Source: Deltaproteobacteria bacterium
GTDB taxonomy: Bacteria > Myxococcota_A > UBA9160 > SZUA-336
Assembly: GCA_029261925.1 (NCBI GenBank)
Contig: JAJDAJ010000060.1
Span: 1-36,579, forward strand
Reading direction: 5' to 3'
DNA length: 36,579 nucleotides
Below the pieces are notes generated by a model, which was not told where the DNA came from, searched no databases, and worked only from the letters and a program-made list of their open reading frames with translations. A program made the position numbers and the translations under genes. Positions 14,022-22,319 of the stretch are shown here, piece by piece. Within the stretch, counting starts at the first letter, position 1. The number at the start of each line of letters is the position of its first letter.

Positions 14022-14596
14022 TGAGAGATCCGGAGAGCGAGCGAGCCGTGCGCGAGGCGCACTGGGCCGACTGGATGCGGCGCGCGCAGGAGGGTGACTC
14101 CGACGCCTACGAGCGCCTGCTGCAGGACGTGCTGCCGGATCTGCGCGCGCTGGTCGGTGCCCGCCTGCGCGATCCGTCCGGTGCGGAGGACGTGGTGCAG
14201 AATGTTCTCTTCTCGATCCACCGGGCGCGCCACACCTTCGAGCCCGGGCGCCCGTTCGGTCCCTGGATGCGCGCGATCGCGCGCAACGCGGTCATCGACG
14301 CCCACCGCGCGCGCAGCTCACGACTCCGGCGCGAGGTCCCACTCGAGTCGGACGCCGACGTTCCGGACACCAGCGAGCACGTCGATCCACACCAGCCGCT
14401 TCCCGCATGGCTCCAGCAGGCGCTCGACGCCCTGCCTGCCGCGCAGCGCGAGGCCGTCGAGCTGATCCACCTGCGCGAGCTCAGCGTCGCGCAGGCCGCG
14501 GAGATCGTCGGCATCCGGCCCGGTGCTCTCAAGGTCCGCGCGCACCGCGGCTACAAGGCGCTGCGCGCCATGCTGGCGAACCGGGGGCCGCGGTGA
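14021..14596 (+). CDS. ECF-family RNA polymerase sigma factor
   Basis: A 191-aa group IV sigma factor. Region 2 spans about 20-90 (GDSDAYERLLQDVLPDLRALVGARL, then AEDVVQNVLFSIHRARHTF and FGPWMRAIARNAVIDAHR). Region 4 spans about 130-185 (LPAAQREAVELIHLRELSVAQAAEIVGIRPGALKVRAHRGYKALR). The next gene, overlapping by GTGA, encodes an NrsF-type membrane anti-sigma, so the sigma factor is probably held at the membrane until a signal arrives. ATG 14021 lacks a Shine-Dalgarno; ATG 14075 just before region 2 is a credible alternative start. Confidence 0.9.
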   Translation: MRDPESERAVREAHWADWMRRAQEGDSDAYERLLQDVLPDLRALVGARLRDPSGAEDVVQNVLFSIHRARHTFEPGRPFGPWMRAIARNAVIDAHRARSSRLRREVPLESDADVPDTSEHVDPHQPLPAWLQQALDALPAAQREAVELIHLRELSVAQAAEIVGIRPGALKVRAHRGYKALRAMLANRGPR

Positions 14597-15267
14597 GCGG
14601 TCGCACCGATCAGCTGATCCGCGAGCTGACGCGCGACGTGGCGCCGGTGCGGCGCCTGCCCCGGCTCGGGCAGGTGGCGCTCGGAGTGGTGGGCACGGCC
14701 GCGCTGCTGATCGCGATCTCGCTGGCGCTGGCGTGGACCCGCGGCCAGCCGCTGGTGAAGCCCGAGCTGCTCCCTCACGATCTGCTCGGCGTGCTCGGTC
14801 ACCTCGTGCTCGCCGGCGGCGCCCTCGGCCTCGGCCTGGCGTCGTGCATCCCGGGGCGCGAGCGCACCCAGCGCGCTGGCCTCTGGGGTCTGGCCGCGGG
14901 CGCCGCGCTGACGCTGACGGCGACCACCGTCGTGCTCGTGACCTGGGTGCCCGGAGCGGTGGGGATCCCGTTTCTTCGCGGCACCGGCTGGTGCACGCTC
15001 ACCGCGGTGGTTCCGGCGCTCGTCCCGGCGGTCATGCTGGCGCTGTTCGCGGGCCGCGGCGCGCCGGCCCGGCCGCTGCTCACCCTGGCCTGCGGCGCGG
15101 TGGCGACCGTCGGCTTCGCCACCCTGCCCGGCCATCTCGGCTGCCTGCGGGAGGGCAGTCTGCACACGCTGCTCGGCCACATGCTGGTGCCCGTGAGCGG
15201 TGGCCTGCTCGTGCTGGGTCTGATGCGCCTGCTGTACCGGCCTTCGCTTCCCCCCGTGCGCCGCTGA
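14593..15267 (+). CDS. NrsF/DUF1109-type membrane anti-sigma factor
   Basis: A 224-aa protein. A short cytoplasmic N-terminus (TDQLIRELTRDVAPVRRLPRLGQ) is the likely sigma-binding part, followed by six predicted membrane segments. The C-terminal GHLGCLREGSLHTLLGHMLVPV matches the conserved Cys/His region of NrsF-like anti-sigma factors, linked in Caulobacter to heavy-metal or oxidative signals. The GTG start overlaps the sigma gene stop. The signal sensed here is unknown. Confidence 0.8.
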   Translation: MSGRTDQLIRELTRDVAPVRRLPRLGQVALGVVGTAALLIAISLALAWTRGQPLVKPELLPHDLLGVLGHLVLAGGALGLGLASCIPGRERTQRAGLWGLAAGAALTLTATTVVLVTWVPGAVGIPFLRGTGWCTLTAVVPALVPAVMLALFAGRGAPARPLLTLACGAVATVGFATLPGHLGCLREGSLHTLLGHMLVPVSGGLLVLGLMRLLYRPSLPPVRR

Positions 15268-15285
15268 GTCGCGCGCCCCCCGGCC

Positions 15286-16167
15286 TCAACCGCCGCTGAA
15301 CCCGGGCGGCACTGGCGCGTGTGCCTCGAACGCCTCGATCTCCCCCGCGCCCGGAATGCGCACGTTCGCGGCGTGCAGCAGGTGACGTTCGAGCTCCACA
15401 TGGGAGCCGTACAGGGCGTCGCCGAGCACCGGGTGACCCGCGTGGGCCAGTGCGGCGCGGATCTGGTGGCGCACCCCGGTCGCCGGCTCGACCTCGACCA
15501 GGCTGCTGGTCTCGCCGGGCTCGAGCGGCGACACGCGCGTGAGCGCGGCCCGGCCGCCGTGCTCCACCACGCGGACCCGTGGCCCGCGCGAGACCATGCG
15601 CAGCGAGAGCTCGAGCGGTTCCGCCAGGCGTCCGTGCACGCGCGCGACGTAGCGCTTGTGTACCGTGCGCGCCTCGAACGCCGCGCGCGCGTGCTCCCAG
15701 GCCGCCTGCGTGCGCGCGAGGACCAGGACGCCCGAGGTCTCGCGATCGAGCCGGTGGACCAGCCCGCGCTCCAGCCCCTCGCCTGGCCGGCCGACCTCGG
15801 GCCGCAGCGCGAGCACCGCGCTCAGCGCGGTGCCCCGCTCCTCGGGCTCGAGTGGCTGGCTCGCGATGCCAGCCGGCTTGTCCACGGCCACGAAGTCGCG
15901 GCTCTCCGCGATGATGGGCACGACGAGATCCGCGTCGGGCACCGGGCCCATGTCGGGGTGCCGGAACGCCGCCACCTCGACGCGATCGCCCGGCCGCAGC
16001 AGCACACCCTTGGGCGGGACCTCGCCGTCGAGGCGCACGGCGCCGCGCTCCAGCAGGCGCCGTACGTGCCGGCGACCGATGTGCAGCTCGCGCGCCAGCA
16101 GCGCGTCCAGCCGGGCGCCGTCGTCAGCCGGCGAAACCTCGATGAGGCGGGTCGGTTCCACGCCCAC
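15286..16167 (-). CDS. RluA-family 23S rRNA/tRNA pseudouridine synthase
   Basis: A 293-aa protein with an N-terminal S4 RNA-binding domain (RLDALLARELHIGRRHVRRLLERGAV) and a pseudouridine synthase domain with the catalytic motif GLVHRLDRETSGVLVLAR, in which Asp of HRLD is the nucleophile. It converts uridine to pseudouridine in structured RNA. The target position (RluC or RluD class) cannot be told. GTG 16167 has GGAGGG 10 nt upstream; GTG 16161 is the alternative. Its start abuts the divergent DUF1800 start. Confidence 0.9.
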   Translation of the reverse strand: MGVEPTRLIEVSPADDGARLDALLARELHIGRRHVRRLLERGAVRLDGEVPPKGVLLRPGDRVEVAAFRHPDMGPVPDADLVVPIIAESRDFVAVDKPAGIASQPLEPEERGTALSAVLALRPEVGRPGEGLERGLVHRLDRETSGVLVLARTQAAWEHARAAFEARTVHKRYVARVHGRLAEPLELSLRMVSRGPRVRVVEHGGRAALTRVSPLEPGETSSLVEVEPATGVRHQIRAALAHAGHPVLGDALYGSHVELERHLLHAANVRIPGAGEIEAFEAHAPVPPGFSGG

Positions 16168-16168
16168 G

Positions 16169-17503
16169 ATGATGGCACCCTCCGCCAGCGAAGACAGCCT
16201 GCGGGCGGCGCGCCTGCTCGGCCGCGCCAGCTTCGGAGCGCGCCCCGGCGACGCCGCTGCAATGGCGGCGATGGGGCCGGCTGCCTGGCTCGAGCGGCAG
16301 CTCGTGCCCGCGGCCATCGACGAGGCCGGGATCGACGCGCGCCTGGCGGGGATCGACGCGGGCGATCCGGAGCCGATGGTCCTGCCCCGCGGGGCAGGCC
16401 GCGGCAAGCTCGATCCGGAGCAGCGTCGGATGCTCGCCGCTCGCGCGCGCATCGCGGCGCAGGCGGCGTGCGCGGGCCGCGTCGTGCGCGCGGTGCACGC
16501 CGAGCGCCAGCTGCTCGAGATCATGGTGGACTTCTGGCTCAACCACTTCAGCGTCTTCGCGCGCAAGGGCGTGGTCTGGGCGGCGCTGTCCGCGTACGAG
16601 CACCAGGCGATCCGCCCGCATGCCCTCGGTCGCTTCGAGGACCTGCTCCTCGCGGTCGCGCGCAGCCCCGCGATGCTCCTGTACCTCGACGCGGTTCGCT
16701 CGCGCGCGCGGGGCCGCCTCCGGGGAGGTGGCATCAACGAGAACTACGCGCGCGAGCTGCTCGAGCTGCACACGCTCGGCGTGGACGGCGGCTACACCCA
16801 GGGCGACGTGATCGAGGTCGCGCACGTGCTCACCGGCTGGAGCGTCACGCGCGAGCTCCCGCCGGACTTCCGCTTCCGGCGCTTCCTCCACGACGGCGGC
16901 CGGCGCCGGGTGCTGGGCGCGGAGCTGCGCGAGCGCGGCGAGGCCCAGGGCGTCGAGCTGCTGCGCATCCTGGCGCGCCATCCCGCCACCGCGCGCTTCA
17001 TCGCCGGCAAGCTGGCACGGCGCTTCGTGGCCGACACGCCACCCCCCGCGCTGGTCGAGCGCCTGGCCCGCCGTTTCCTCGACACGGGTGGAGACATCGC
17101 GCAGGTGCTGCGTGCGCTGTTCTGGTCGCCGGAGTTCGCGGATCCCGAACAGCGGAAACTCAAGACACCCCTGCGCTGGCTGGCCTCGGGCCTGCGCGCG
17201 ACGGGCGGCGAGACCGGTGGCGGCGAGCGCGCGCGTTTCGTGCTCGCGGTGCTCGGCGAGCTGCCGCTGTTCGCGCGCACCCCCGAGGGCTACCCCGACG
17301 TGGCGGCGGCCTGGATGGATCCGTCCGCGATGCTCACGCGGATGAGCGTGGCGTTCGGCCTGGCGCAGGGCGTTCTCGACGACACCCGCGCCGGCCTCCA
17401 CGTCCCGCCGCTGGACGAGCCCGCGCGTCGCGAGATCGCGAGCCTCGCGCCGGGCGAGCGCGTCGCGCTGGCGCTCGCCTCGCCGGAGTTCCAGTGGCAC
17501 TGA
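16169..17503 (+). CDS. DUF1800-family protein
   Basis: A 444-aa DUF1800 protein. Characteristic stretches are AARLLGRASFGA near the N-terminus, LEIMVDFWLNHFSVFARKG, GGINENYARELLELHTLGVDGGYTQGDVIEVAHVLTGW and DFRFRRFLHD. The biochemical role of the family is unknown. It almost always neighbours a DUF1501 protein, as here, where the next start overlaps by 10 bp. Two ATGs are adjacent (16169 and 16172), and the start is 2 bp from the divergent RluA start. Confidence 0.88.
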   Translation: MMAPSASEDSLRAARLLGRASFGARPGDAAAMAAMGPAAWLERQLVPAAIDEAGIDARLAGIDAGDPEPMVLPRGAGRGKLDPEQRRMLAARARIAAQAACAGRVVRAVHAERQLLEIMVDFWLNHFSVFARKGVVWAALSAYEHQAIRPHALGRFEDLLLAVARSPAMLLYLDAVRSRARGRLRGGGINENYARELLELHTLGVDGGYTQGDVIEVAHVLTGWSVTRELPPDFRFRRFLHDGGRRRVLGAELRERGEAQGVELLRILARHPATARFIAGKLARRFVADTPPPALVERLARRFLDTGGDIAQVLRALFWSPEFADPEQRKLKTPLRWLASGLRATGGETGGGERARFVLAVLGELPLFARTPEGYPDVAAAWMDPSAMLTRMSVAFGLAQGVLDDTRAGLHVPPLDEPARREIASLAPGERVALALASPEFQWH

Positions 17504-18657
17504 CCCGCCGCGAGCTGCTGGTCTCGTCGGGTGCCGCGGCGCTCGCCGCGAGCATGCCGCTGTGGCTCTCGCGGGCGGCGCATGGCTCGCCCGCGGGCGA
17601 GCCGCTGCTGGCGCTGATCTTCCTGCGCGGCGGCGCCGACGGCCTCGACCTGGTCCCGCCCGTCGGCGATCCCGGGCTCGAGCGCCTGCGCGGCAGGTTC
17701 GCGGTCGGCGATGCGCGTCCCCTCGCGGCCGGCTTCGGGCTGCACCCGGCCATGGCGGCCCTGGACCCCGTGGTGGCCCGCGGACAGCTCGGGGTCGTCC
17801 ACGCGGTCGGGGCTCCGCGCGCCTCGCGCTCGCACTTCGAGGCCCAGGACGCGGTCGAGTCCGGCAGCGACGGTGCGCGCCGGCTGCGCGATGGCTGGCT
17901 GGCGCGCGCGCTGGGCCCCGTGATGCCCGACGACCCGCTGTCGAGCGTCTCGCTGGGCCTGCGCCCGACCCCCAGCCTCGCGGGCGCGGGCGCGTTCGCC
18001 GTGCCCGCGCCGCGGGCCCTGGCGCTGCGCGGCGCGAGCCCCGCGGCGCGCTCGGCGCTCGGGTCGCTCTACGCCCGCGGCGACGACCACGTGCGCCGCG
18101 CCGGACGCCGCGCGCTCGACGTCGAGGGCGCGATCCGCGCCCGCGTCTCCGGCAGCGCACGCCCGCGCCGAGGTCCGGCGGCCCTGGCGCGCCAGATCGA
18201 CACGCTCGAGGCTCTGGAGCGCGCCGGCCTGCGCGTGCGCGCGGCGGCGCTCGAGCTGGACGGCTGGGATCACCACGCCCGGCAGCGCGCGCCCGGGGCC
18301 ATGGCGCGGCTCGCCGCCGAGCTGGCGGTGGGCGTGGCGCGGCTGCTCGACCGCGATCGCGACGTGCTCGTGGTCGCCATGACGGAGTTCGGGCGCACCG
18401 TCGCGCCCAACGGCAGCGGCGGCACCGACCACGGGCACGGTGCGGCGATCCTGGTCGCCGGCCCGCGCGTGCGCGGCGGTGTGCACGGCCCCTGGCCCGG
18501 CCTGTCCCGAGAGCGGCTCCACGAGGGGCGCGATCTCGCCGTGGCCACCGACTACCGCGACGTGCTGTACGAGGTGCTGCGCGCACACCTGGGCCGCGCC
18601 CCGGGAGCCGCGGTCTTCCCGGGTCACGAGCCGCGGGCAGTGGGACTCATCGTCTGA
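17494..18657 (+). CDS. DUF1501-family protein with Tat-type signal
   Basis: A 387-aa DUF1501 protein, related to the sulfatase/alkaline phosphatase superfamily. MALTRRELLVSSGAAALAAS carries a twin-arginine (TRRELL) export signal. LALIFLRGGADGLDLVPPVGD and AMTEFGRTVAPNGSGGTDHGHG near the C-terminus are family hallmarks, with the DHGHG histidines possibly binding metal. GTG 17494 lies inside the end of the DUF1800 gene (10-bp overlap). Substrate and role are not known for the family. Confidence 0.88.
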   Translation: MALTRRELLVSSGAAALAASMPLWLSRAAHGSPAGEPLLALIFLRGGADGLDLVPPVGDPGLERLRGRFAVGDARPLAAGFGLHPAMAALDPVVARGQLGVVHAVGAPRASRSHFEAQDAVESGSDGARRLRDGWLARALGPVMPDDPLSSVSLGLRPTPSLAGAGAFAVPAPRALALRGASPAARSALGSLYARGDDHVRRAGRRALDVEGAIRARVSGSARPRRGPAALARQIDTLEALERAGLRVRAAALELDGWDHHARQRAPGAMARLAAELAVGVARLLDRDRDVLVVAMTEFGRTVAPNGSGGTDHGHGAAILVAGPRVRGGVHGPWPGLSRERLHEGRDLAVATDYRDVLYEVLRAHLGRAPGAAVFPGHEPRAVGLIV

Positions 18658-18671
18658 GGTCGGGGCCGCGA

Positions 18672-18677
18672 TAGACT
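18672..18677 (+). promoter_or_regulatory. -10-like hexamer for the deacetylase gene
   Basis: TAGACT lies 7 nt before the GTG at 18685. There is no Shine-Dalgarno. Confidence 0.4.
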
Positions 18678-18684
18678 CCCGCCG

Positions 18685-19563
18685 GTGGAGGTCCCCGGCA
18701 AGCAGCGCTGCGTGGTCGTGCACGTCGACGACATCGGCATGTGCGCAGCGGCGACGGCGGGCGCCCTCGAGGCGCTGGAGGCCACGGCGACCTGCGGCTC
18801 GATCATGGTGCCCTGCCCGGGCTTCCAGGAGATCGCCGCCGAGGCGCGGAGCCGGCCCGGCCTGGACCTGGGCGTGCACCTGACCCTCAACTCGGAGTGG
18901 GAGAGCTGGCGCTGGGGACCCGTGGCTGCGGGCGTGCCGAGCCTGTGCGATGCCGACGCAATGCTCTGGCGCACGCGGGCCGAGCTGCTCTCGAGGGCGC
19001 GCGTCGACGACGTACGCAGGGAGCTCCGCGCGCAGATCGATCGCGCACTCGATGCGGGGATCGATGTGACGCACCTCGACACCCACATGGGCACGGCCCT
19101 GGCGCCACGACTGGTGGGGATCTACGTCGAGCTGGCCCTGGAGTACCGTCTGCCGGCCTTCCTGCCCCGCTGGACCCGGGGCATGGCGTCACCCGGGATC
19201 GCGGCGCTCTGGCGCTACCGGCGCCTGCTGCGCCGCGCTGCGCGCGCCGGGCTCCCGGTCTTCGATGGCTTCGACGCCGCGTCGCTGCATTTCGAGCCCG
19301 GTCGTGGCCTCGAGCACAACCGGCGCCGCGTGGAGGGCCTGCCCTCCGGACTCTCGTACCTGATCACGCACTGTGCCCGTGGCGACGACGCCCTGGCGCG
19401 GATCACACCCGACTGGCGCCTGCGTGAGGAGGAGCGACGCATCTACACCGACGGCAGCATGGCCCGCGTGCTCGCCGAGCAGGGGGTGCGCACGCTGGGC
19501 ATGCGCGAGCTGCGCGGCAGGCTCCGGGGCGATTTTCGTGCCGCGGACGTGGCCGGCGCCTGA
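18685..19563 (+). CDS. YdjC/ChbG-HpnK family carbohydrate deacetylase
   Basis: A 292-aa protein. VVVHVDDIGMC at 10-20 carries the conserved Asp pair (15, 16). GVHLTLNSEW has His65, and THLDTHMG has His130 and His134, which with Asp16 form the metal site of YdjC-type deacetylases. Known members remove acetyl groups from chito-oligosaccharides or act on hopanoid N-acetylglucosamine (HpnK). Neither pathway is present in this window, so the sugar substrate stays open. Confidence 0.85.
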   Translation: MEVPGKQRCVVVHVDDIGMCAAATAGALEALEATATCGSIMVPCPGFQEIAAEARSRPGLDLGVHLTLNSEWESWRWGPVAAGVPSLCDADAMLWRTRAELLSRARVDDVRRELRAQIDRALDAGIDVTHLDTHMGTALAPRLVGIYVELALEYRLPAFLPRWTRGMASPGIAALWRYRRLLRRAARAGLPVFDGFDAASLHFEPGRGLEHNRRRVEGLPSGLSYLITHCARGDDALARITPDWRLREEERRIYTDGSMARVLAEQGVRTLGMRELRGRLRGDFRAADVAGA

Positions 19564-19599
19564 GCGCTCGTGGTACCCTGCCCGCGTCGAGGAGGGCGG

Positions 19600-20025
19600 A
19601 TGAACGTCGACAAGCTGCTCGCCAACCCGCGTTTTCGCTGGGAGCCCCGAACGGCACCCGGACCCGACGCCCTGGAGGGCTTCCTGGCCGAGGCCCCCGA
19701 CAACCTGCCCCGCACCTACGTGAAGTTCCTGCGCAAGACCAACGGCGGGTCGGGCCCGAACCCCTTCGACCCCGGACCGCTCGAGGTCTGGCCGGTCGAG
19801 GAGCTGCTCGAGCGCAACGCACGCCTGGGTCTCGCCGAGCGCGCGCCGGGCTTCTTCGCGTTCGGCGGCAACGGCGAGGAGTCCGTCTACGTCTTCGACC
19901 TGCGCGCGCCCGATGGCGCGCCGGTGTGCTCGCTCTCGCGCGACGAGTCGGAGCCGCCGAAGCTGCTGCGCGGCAGCTTCTCCGAGGCTCTCGAGAGCAC
20001 CATGCTGGTGCGCACGCGCATCTGA
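19600..20025 (+). CDS. SUKH (SMI1/KNR4) family protein
   Basis: A 141-aa protein. LPRTYVKFLRKTNGGSGP is the SUKH core (LPxxYxxFL...NGG), followed by VWPVEELLERNARLG and a strand FFAFGGNGEESVYVFDL. SUKH proteins are often immunity proteins against toxins, but many stand alone; no toxin gene is adjacent. GGAGGGCGG precedes the ATG, and TACCCT lies 20 nt upstream, so this gene has a leader. Confidence 0.8.
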   Translation: MNVDKLLANPRFRWEPRTAPGPDALEGFLAEAPDNLPRTYVKFLRKTNGGSGPNPFDPGPLEVWPVEELLERNARLGLAERAPGFFAFGGNGEESVYVFDLRAPDGAPVCSLSRDESEPPKLLRGSFSEALESTMLVRTRI

Positions 20026-20032
20026 GGCTGCG

Positions 20033-20992
20033 CTAGGCCGAGACGCGGATCCCGAGCTTCTCGAGCTCGGCCAGCAGCGTCTGGGGTGCGCGCGCCTCGC
20101 GCGGCGTCAGCAGGCCCGCCGGGAGCTGGCCCGAGATCGCCGCGCCCGTGAGGGCGCAGGCGACGGCCGCGGCCGCGTCGAGCGGACTGCGAGCCCGCAG
20201 CTCCATGCGCGCGTCGGCCTCGCTGCGCCCGGCCTGCACCCGGGCCTCGGCCACCGCGCAGAAGGCCGGGTCGTGGTGGCCCCGCAGCAGGCGCTCGATC
20301 CCGCGGCCCAGCGTGCTGCGCAGCGGCTCCATGTAGCGGATGCGCTCGACCAGGTGCGCGGCGCCGAAGCCGACCAGGTCCGCCGAGATCGCCGGCCGCA
20401 CGCCGAGTGGCCCCACCGGGTCGGGGAACCGCTGGCGCTGTGGCCACCAGCGCCCGGCCGGCTCGCGGCGCCGGCAACGCAGGGCCTCGAGATCCTGCGC
20501 CGCGGAGCGGGTCTCGAGCCACGGCCCGGTGGTGGCGATGCGCAGCTCCTGGAGGGCCGCGAAGCGCCGCACGAGCGCCTCGGCGAGCACGCCGGGCAGG
20601 CCCGGCACGGCGCCCGCGTGGAGCACGACCGGCGTTCCCGCCATCCACGCGCGCTCGGCGATCGAGCGCGTGGCCGGATCGTCGATCAGGGCGCTGCCGG
20701 GTACGATGACGGGCACGCGCCGCTCGATCGCCACGTCGAGTGCAGCCCCGATCTCGCCGCCGCAGCAGACCAGCAGCGCCGCCGCGTCGTCGAGGGTGCG
20801 CGCGATCGTGCGCGCGTCGCGCGCGTCGGCGTACGTACCCGTCGCCCGGCCCTCATGGCGCAGCGCCAGCGACTGCGCCCGCTGTGTGTTGCGACCCGCC
20901 ACGACGACGGGAGCGCGGGTGTGCGCCACGGTCTGTGCAACGCACAGCCGTCCCAGGTGACCGTAGCCCCCCAGCACCACCACGGGACGCAT
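20033..20992 (-). CDS. Saccharopine-dehydrogenase-like NAD(P)-binding oxidoreductase
   Basis: A 319-aa protein. MRPVVVLGGYGHLGRLCV is a Rossmann start, followed by VVVAGRN and LLVCCGGEIGAALDVAIERRVPVI, as in saccharopine-dehydrogenase-type NAD(P)-binding proteins. The substrate domain (PVVLHAGAVPGLPGVLAEALV) fits the same superfamily. Many relatives are annotated only generically. The start ATG is 6 nt after a TAGAAT hexamer, so the mRNA is probably leaderless. Confidence 0.78.
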   Translation of the reverse strand: MRPVVVLGGYGHLGRLCVAQTVAHTRAPVVVAGRNTQRAQSLALRHEGRATGTYADARDARTIARTLDDAAALLVCCGGEIGAALDVAIERRVPVIVPGSALIDDPATRSIAERAWMAGTPVVLHAGAVPGLPGVLAEALVRRFAALQELRIATTGPWLETRSAAQDLEALRCRRREPAGRWWPQRQRFPDPVGPLGVRPAISADLVGFGAAHLVERIRYMEPLRSTLGRGIERLLRGHHDPAFCAVAEARVQAGRSEADARMELRARSPLDAAAAVACALTGAAISGQLPAGLLTPREARAPQTLLAELEKLGIRVSA

Positions 20993-20998
20993 GCGGGG

Positions 20999-21004
20999 AT
21001 TCTA
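20999..21004 (-). promoter_or_regulatory. -10 hexamer for the saccharopine-dehydrogenase-like gene
   Basis: TAGAAT on the minus strand lies 6 nt before the ATG at 20992, with no Shine-Dalgarno. Confidence 0.45.
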
Positions 21005-21042
21005 CTGCGGCGCGTCGCCGGAAGCGATCCGGATCGAGTCGC

Positions 21043-21071
21043 TTGCAGCGGTCGCTGGCCACGCCGAGAAT
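21043..21071 (+). promoter_or_regulatory. Promoter for the phosphoribosyltransferase gene
   Basis: TTGCAG (21043-21048), 17 nt, GAGAAT (21066-21071), then 6 nt to ATG 21078. There is no Shine-Dalgarno. It is arranged back to back with the divergent TAGAAT promoter. Confidence 0.45.
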
Positions 21072-21077
21072 CCCGGC

Positions 21078-21605
21078 ATGGGCGAGCCCCGTCTGCGCAC
21101 GCTTTTCGACGCGGCGACGATCTCGCGGCGCATCGACGAGCTGGCCGCGCGAATCGCGGACGACCTTTCCGGAGCGCGACCGATCATGGTGGTCATCGCC
21201 GAGGGGGCCCTGCGCTTCGCCGACGCTCTGGACGCCGCGCTGCTCGAGCGGGCCCGGAAGCCCGAGCGACTCGTGGTGCGTGCGCGGCGCACCGAGTCGG
21301 GGACGACCCTGGGCGAGGTCCGCGTCGAGGCCTTCGACGCCCGGGTGCTCGGCGGACGCCACGTGCTCGTGGTGGACGACATCGCCGACGAGGGCCGCAC
21401 GCTCTCCGCGGTCTGCGCCCGCGTGCGCGGGGCGCAGCCCGCCTCGCTCCGCACCGCAGTGCTGGTCAGCAAGCACGAGCGGCGGCGCGTCGACGTGGCC
21501 CTGGATTACGTGGGATTCGACGTCGAGGCCGGCTGGGTGCTCGGCTTCGGCATGGACCTGGACGGCGCCTACAGGGATCTCGACCGGATCGCGGTGCTCG
21601 ACTGA
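21078..21605 (+). CDS. Hypoxanthine/guanine phosphoribosyltransferase-like protein
   Basis: A 175-aa type I phosphoribosyltransferase. HVLVVDDIADEGRTL is the PRPP-binding motif, IMVVIAEGALRFADAL the N-terminal loop, and VGFDVEAGWVLGFGMDLDGAYRDL the C-terminal part of the hypoxanthine phosphoribosyltransferase pattern. It would salvage purine bases using PRPP. The loop has EGR where classical Hpt has TGLT, so the base specificity is inferred. It overlaps no neighbour and converges on the PP2C gene. Confidence 0.82.
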   Translation: MGEPRLRTLFDAATISRRIDELAARIADDLSGARPIMVVIAEGALRFADALDAALLERARKPERLVVRARRTESGTTLGEVRVEAFDARVLGGRHVLVVDDIADEGRTLSAVCARVRGAQPASLRTAVLVSKHERRRVDVALDYVGFDVEAGWVLGFGMDLDGAYRDLDRIAVLD

Positions 21606-21614
21606 GCCGGCGCC

Positions 21615-22319
21615 TCAGGCGTCGACCAGGATGACCGTGATGTTGTCGCTGCCGCCCGCCTCGTTGGCGGCGTCGATCAGCGCCCGGGCGCCGCGCTCCG
21701 GGTCGGGGTCGCGCGCCAGGCGGGCGATCCGGTCGGGCGCGACCAGGTCGTGCAGCCCGTCGCTCGAGAGCAGCAGGCGCGCCCCCTCCTCGAGCTCGCG
21801 CGAGAGCTGCTGCGGCTCGACCACCTCCTGTGTGCCGAGCGCCTGCACGAGCACGTGTCGCTCGGGGTGCTTCCGCGCCGCCTCCGGCGTCAGCAGACCC
21901 TCGAGCACGAGCACCGACACGAGCGTGTGGTCCCGCGTCAGCTGGTCGAGCCCATCGTCCCCGACCAGGTACACCCGCGTGTCGCCCACGTGCGCGAGGT
22001 GCAGCGTGCCCGGGGCCAGGTGCAGCAGGGTCAGGGTCGTGCCCATGCCCCAGAGATCGCGCTCGGCGGCCGTTCGCAGCACGGCATCGTTCGCCGCGCG
22101 GATGGCTTCGGCGAGCGCGTCGGAGTCGAGGCGGCCCGCCTTGGCGAGCGCGTCGAAGGCGGTCTCGATCGCGACCCGGCTGGCGAGGTCCCCGGCGACG
22201 TGGCCGCCCATGCCGTCCGCGATCGCGTACAGGCCGCGCTCCGCGTCGACGCGACCGGCGTCCTCGTTGCGCTCCCGCTCGCGCCCCGTGTCGGTCGCGA
22301 GCGCGTGACGCCTGCTCAC
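21615..22319 (-). CDS. PP2C-type Ser/Thr protein phosphatase
   Basis: A 234-aa PPM phosphatase. ERNED near residue 20, YAIADGMGGH at 31-40 (metal-binding Asp35), GMGTTLTLL, AHVGDTRVYL, LLLSSDGLHDL and GGSDNITVILV are the family motifs with the metal-binding aspartates in place. It removes phosphate from Ser/Thr residues, but no partner kinase is encoded in the window. The GTG start overlaps the acetyltransferase stop, making it the last gene of the glycosyltransferase-glmU-glmS-helicase run. Confidence 0.88.
   Translation of the reverse strand: MSRRHALATDTGRERERNEDAGRVDAERGLYAIADGMGGHVAGDLASRVAIETAFDALAKAGRLDSDALAEAIRAANDAVLRTAAERDLWGMGTTLTLLHLAPGTLHLAHVGDTRVYLVGDDGLDQLTRDHTLVSVLVLEGLLTPEAARKHPERHVLVQALGTQEVVEPQQLSRELEEGARLLLSSDGLHDLVAPDRIARLARDPDPERGARALIDAANEAGGSDNITVILVDA

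Noticed and set aside
15319..18657. An 1112-codon open frame spanning the RluA, DUF1800 and DUF1501 genes
   Set aside because: Only its last part is real (the DUF1501 gene). The rest is antisense or out of frame with conserved proteins.
19600..20025. Contact-dependent inhibition or polymorphic-toxin immunity locus
   Set aside because: The SUKH protein has no adjacent toxin, secretion or repeat gene; family membership alone does not support it.
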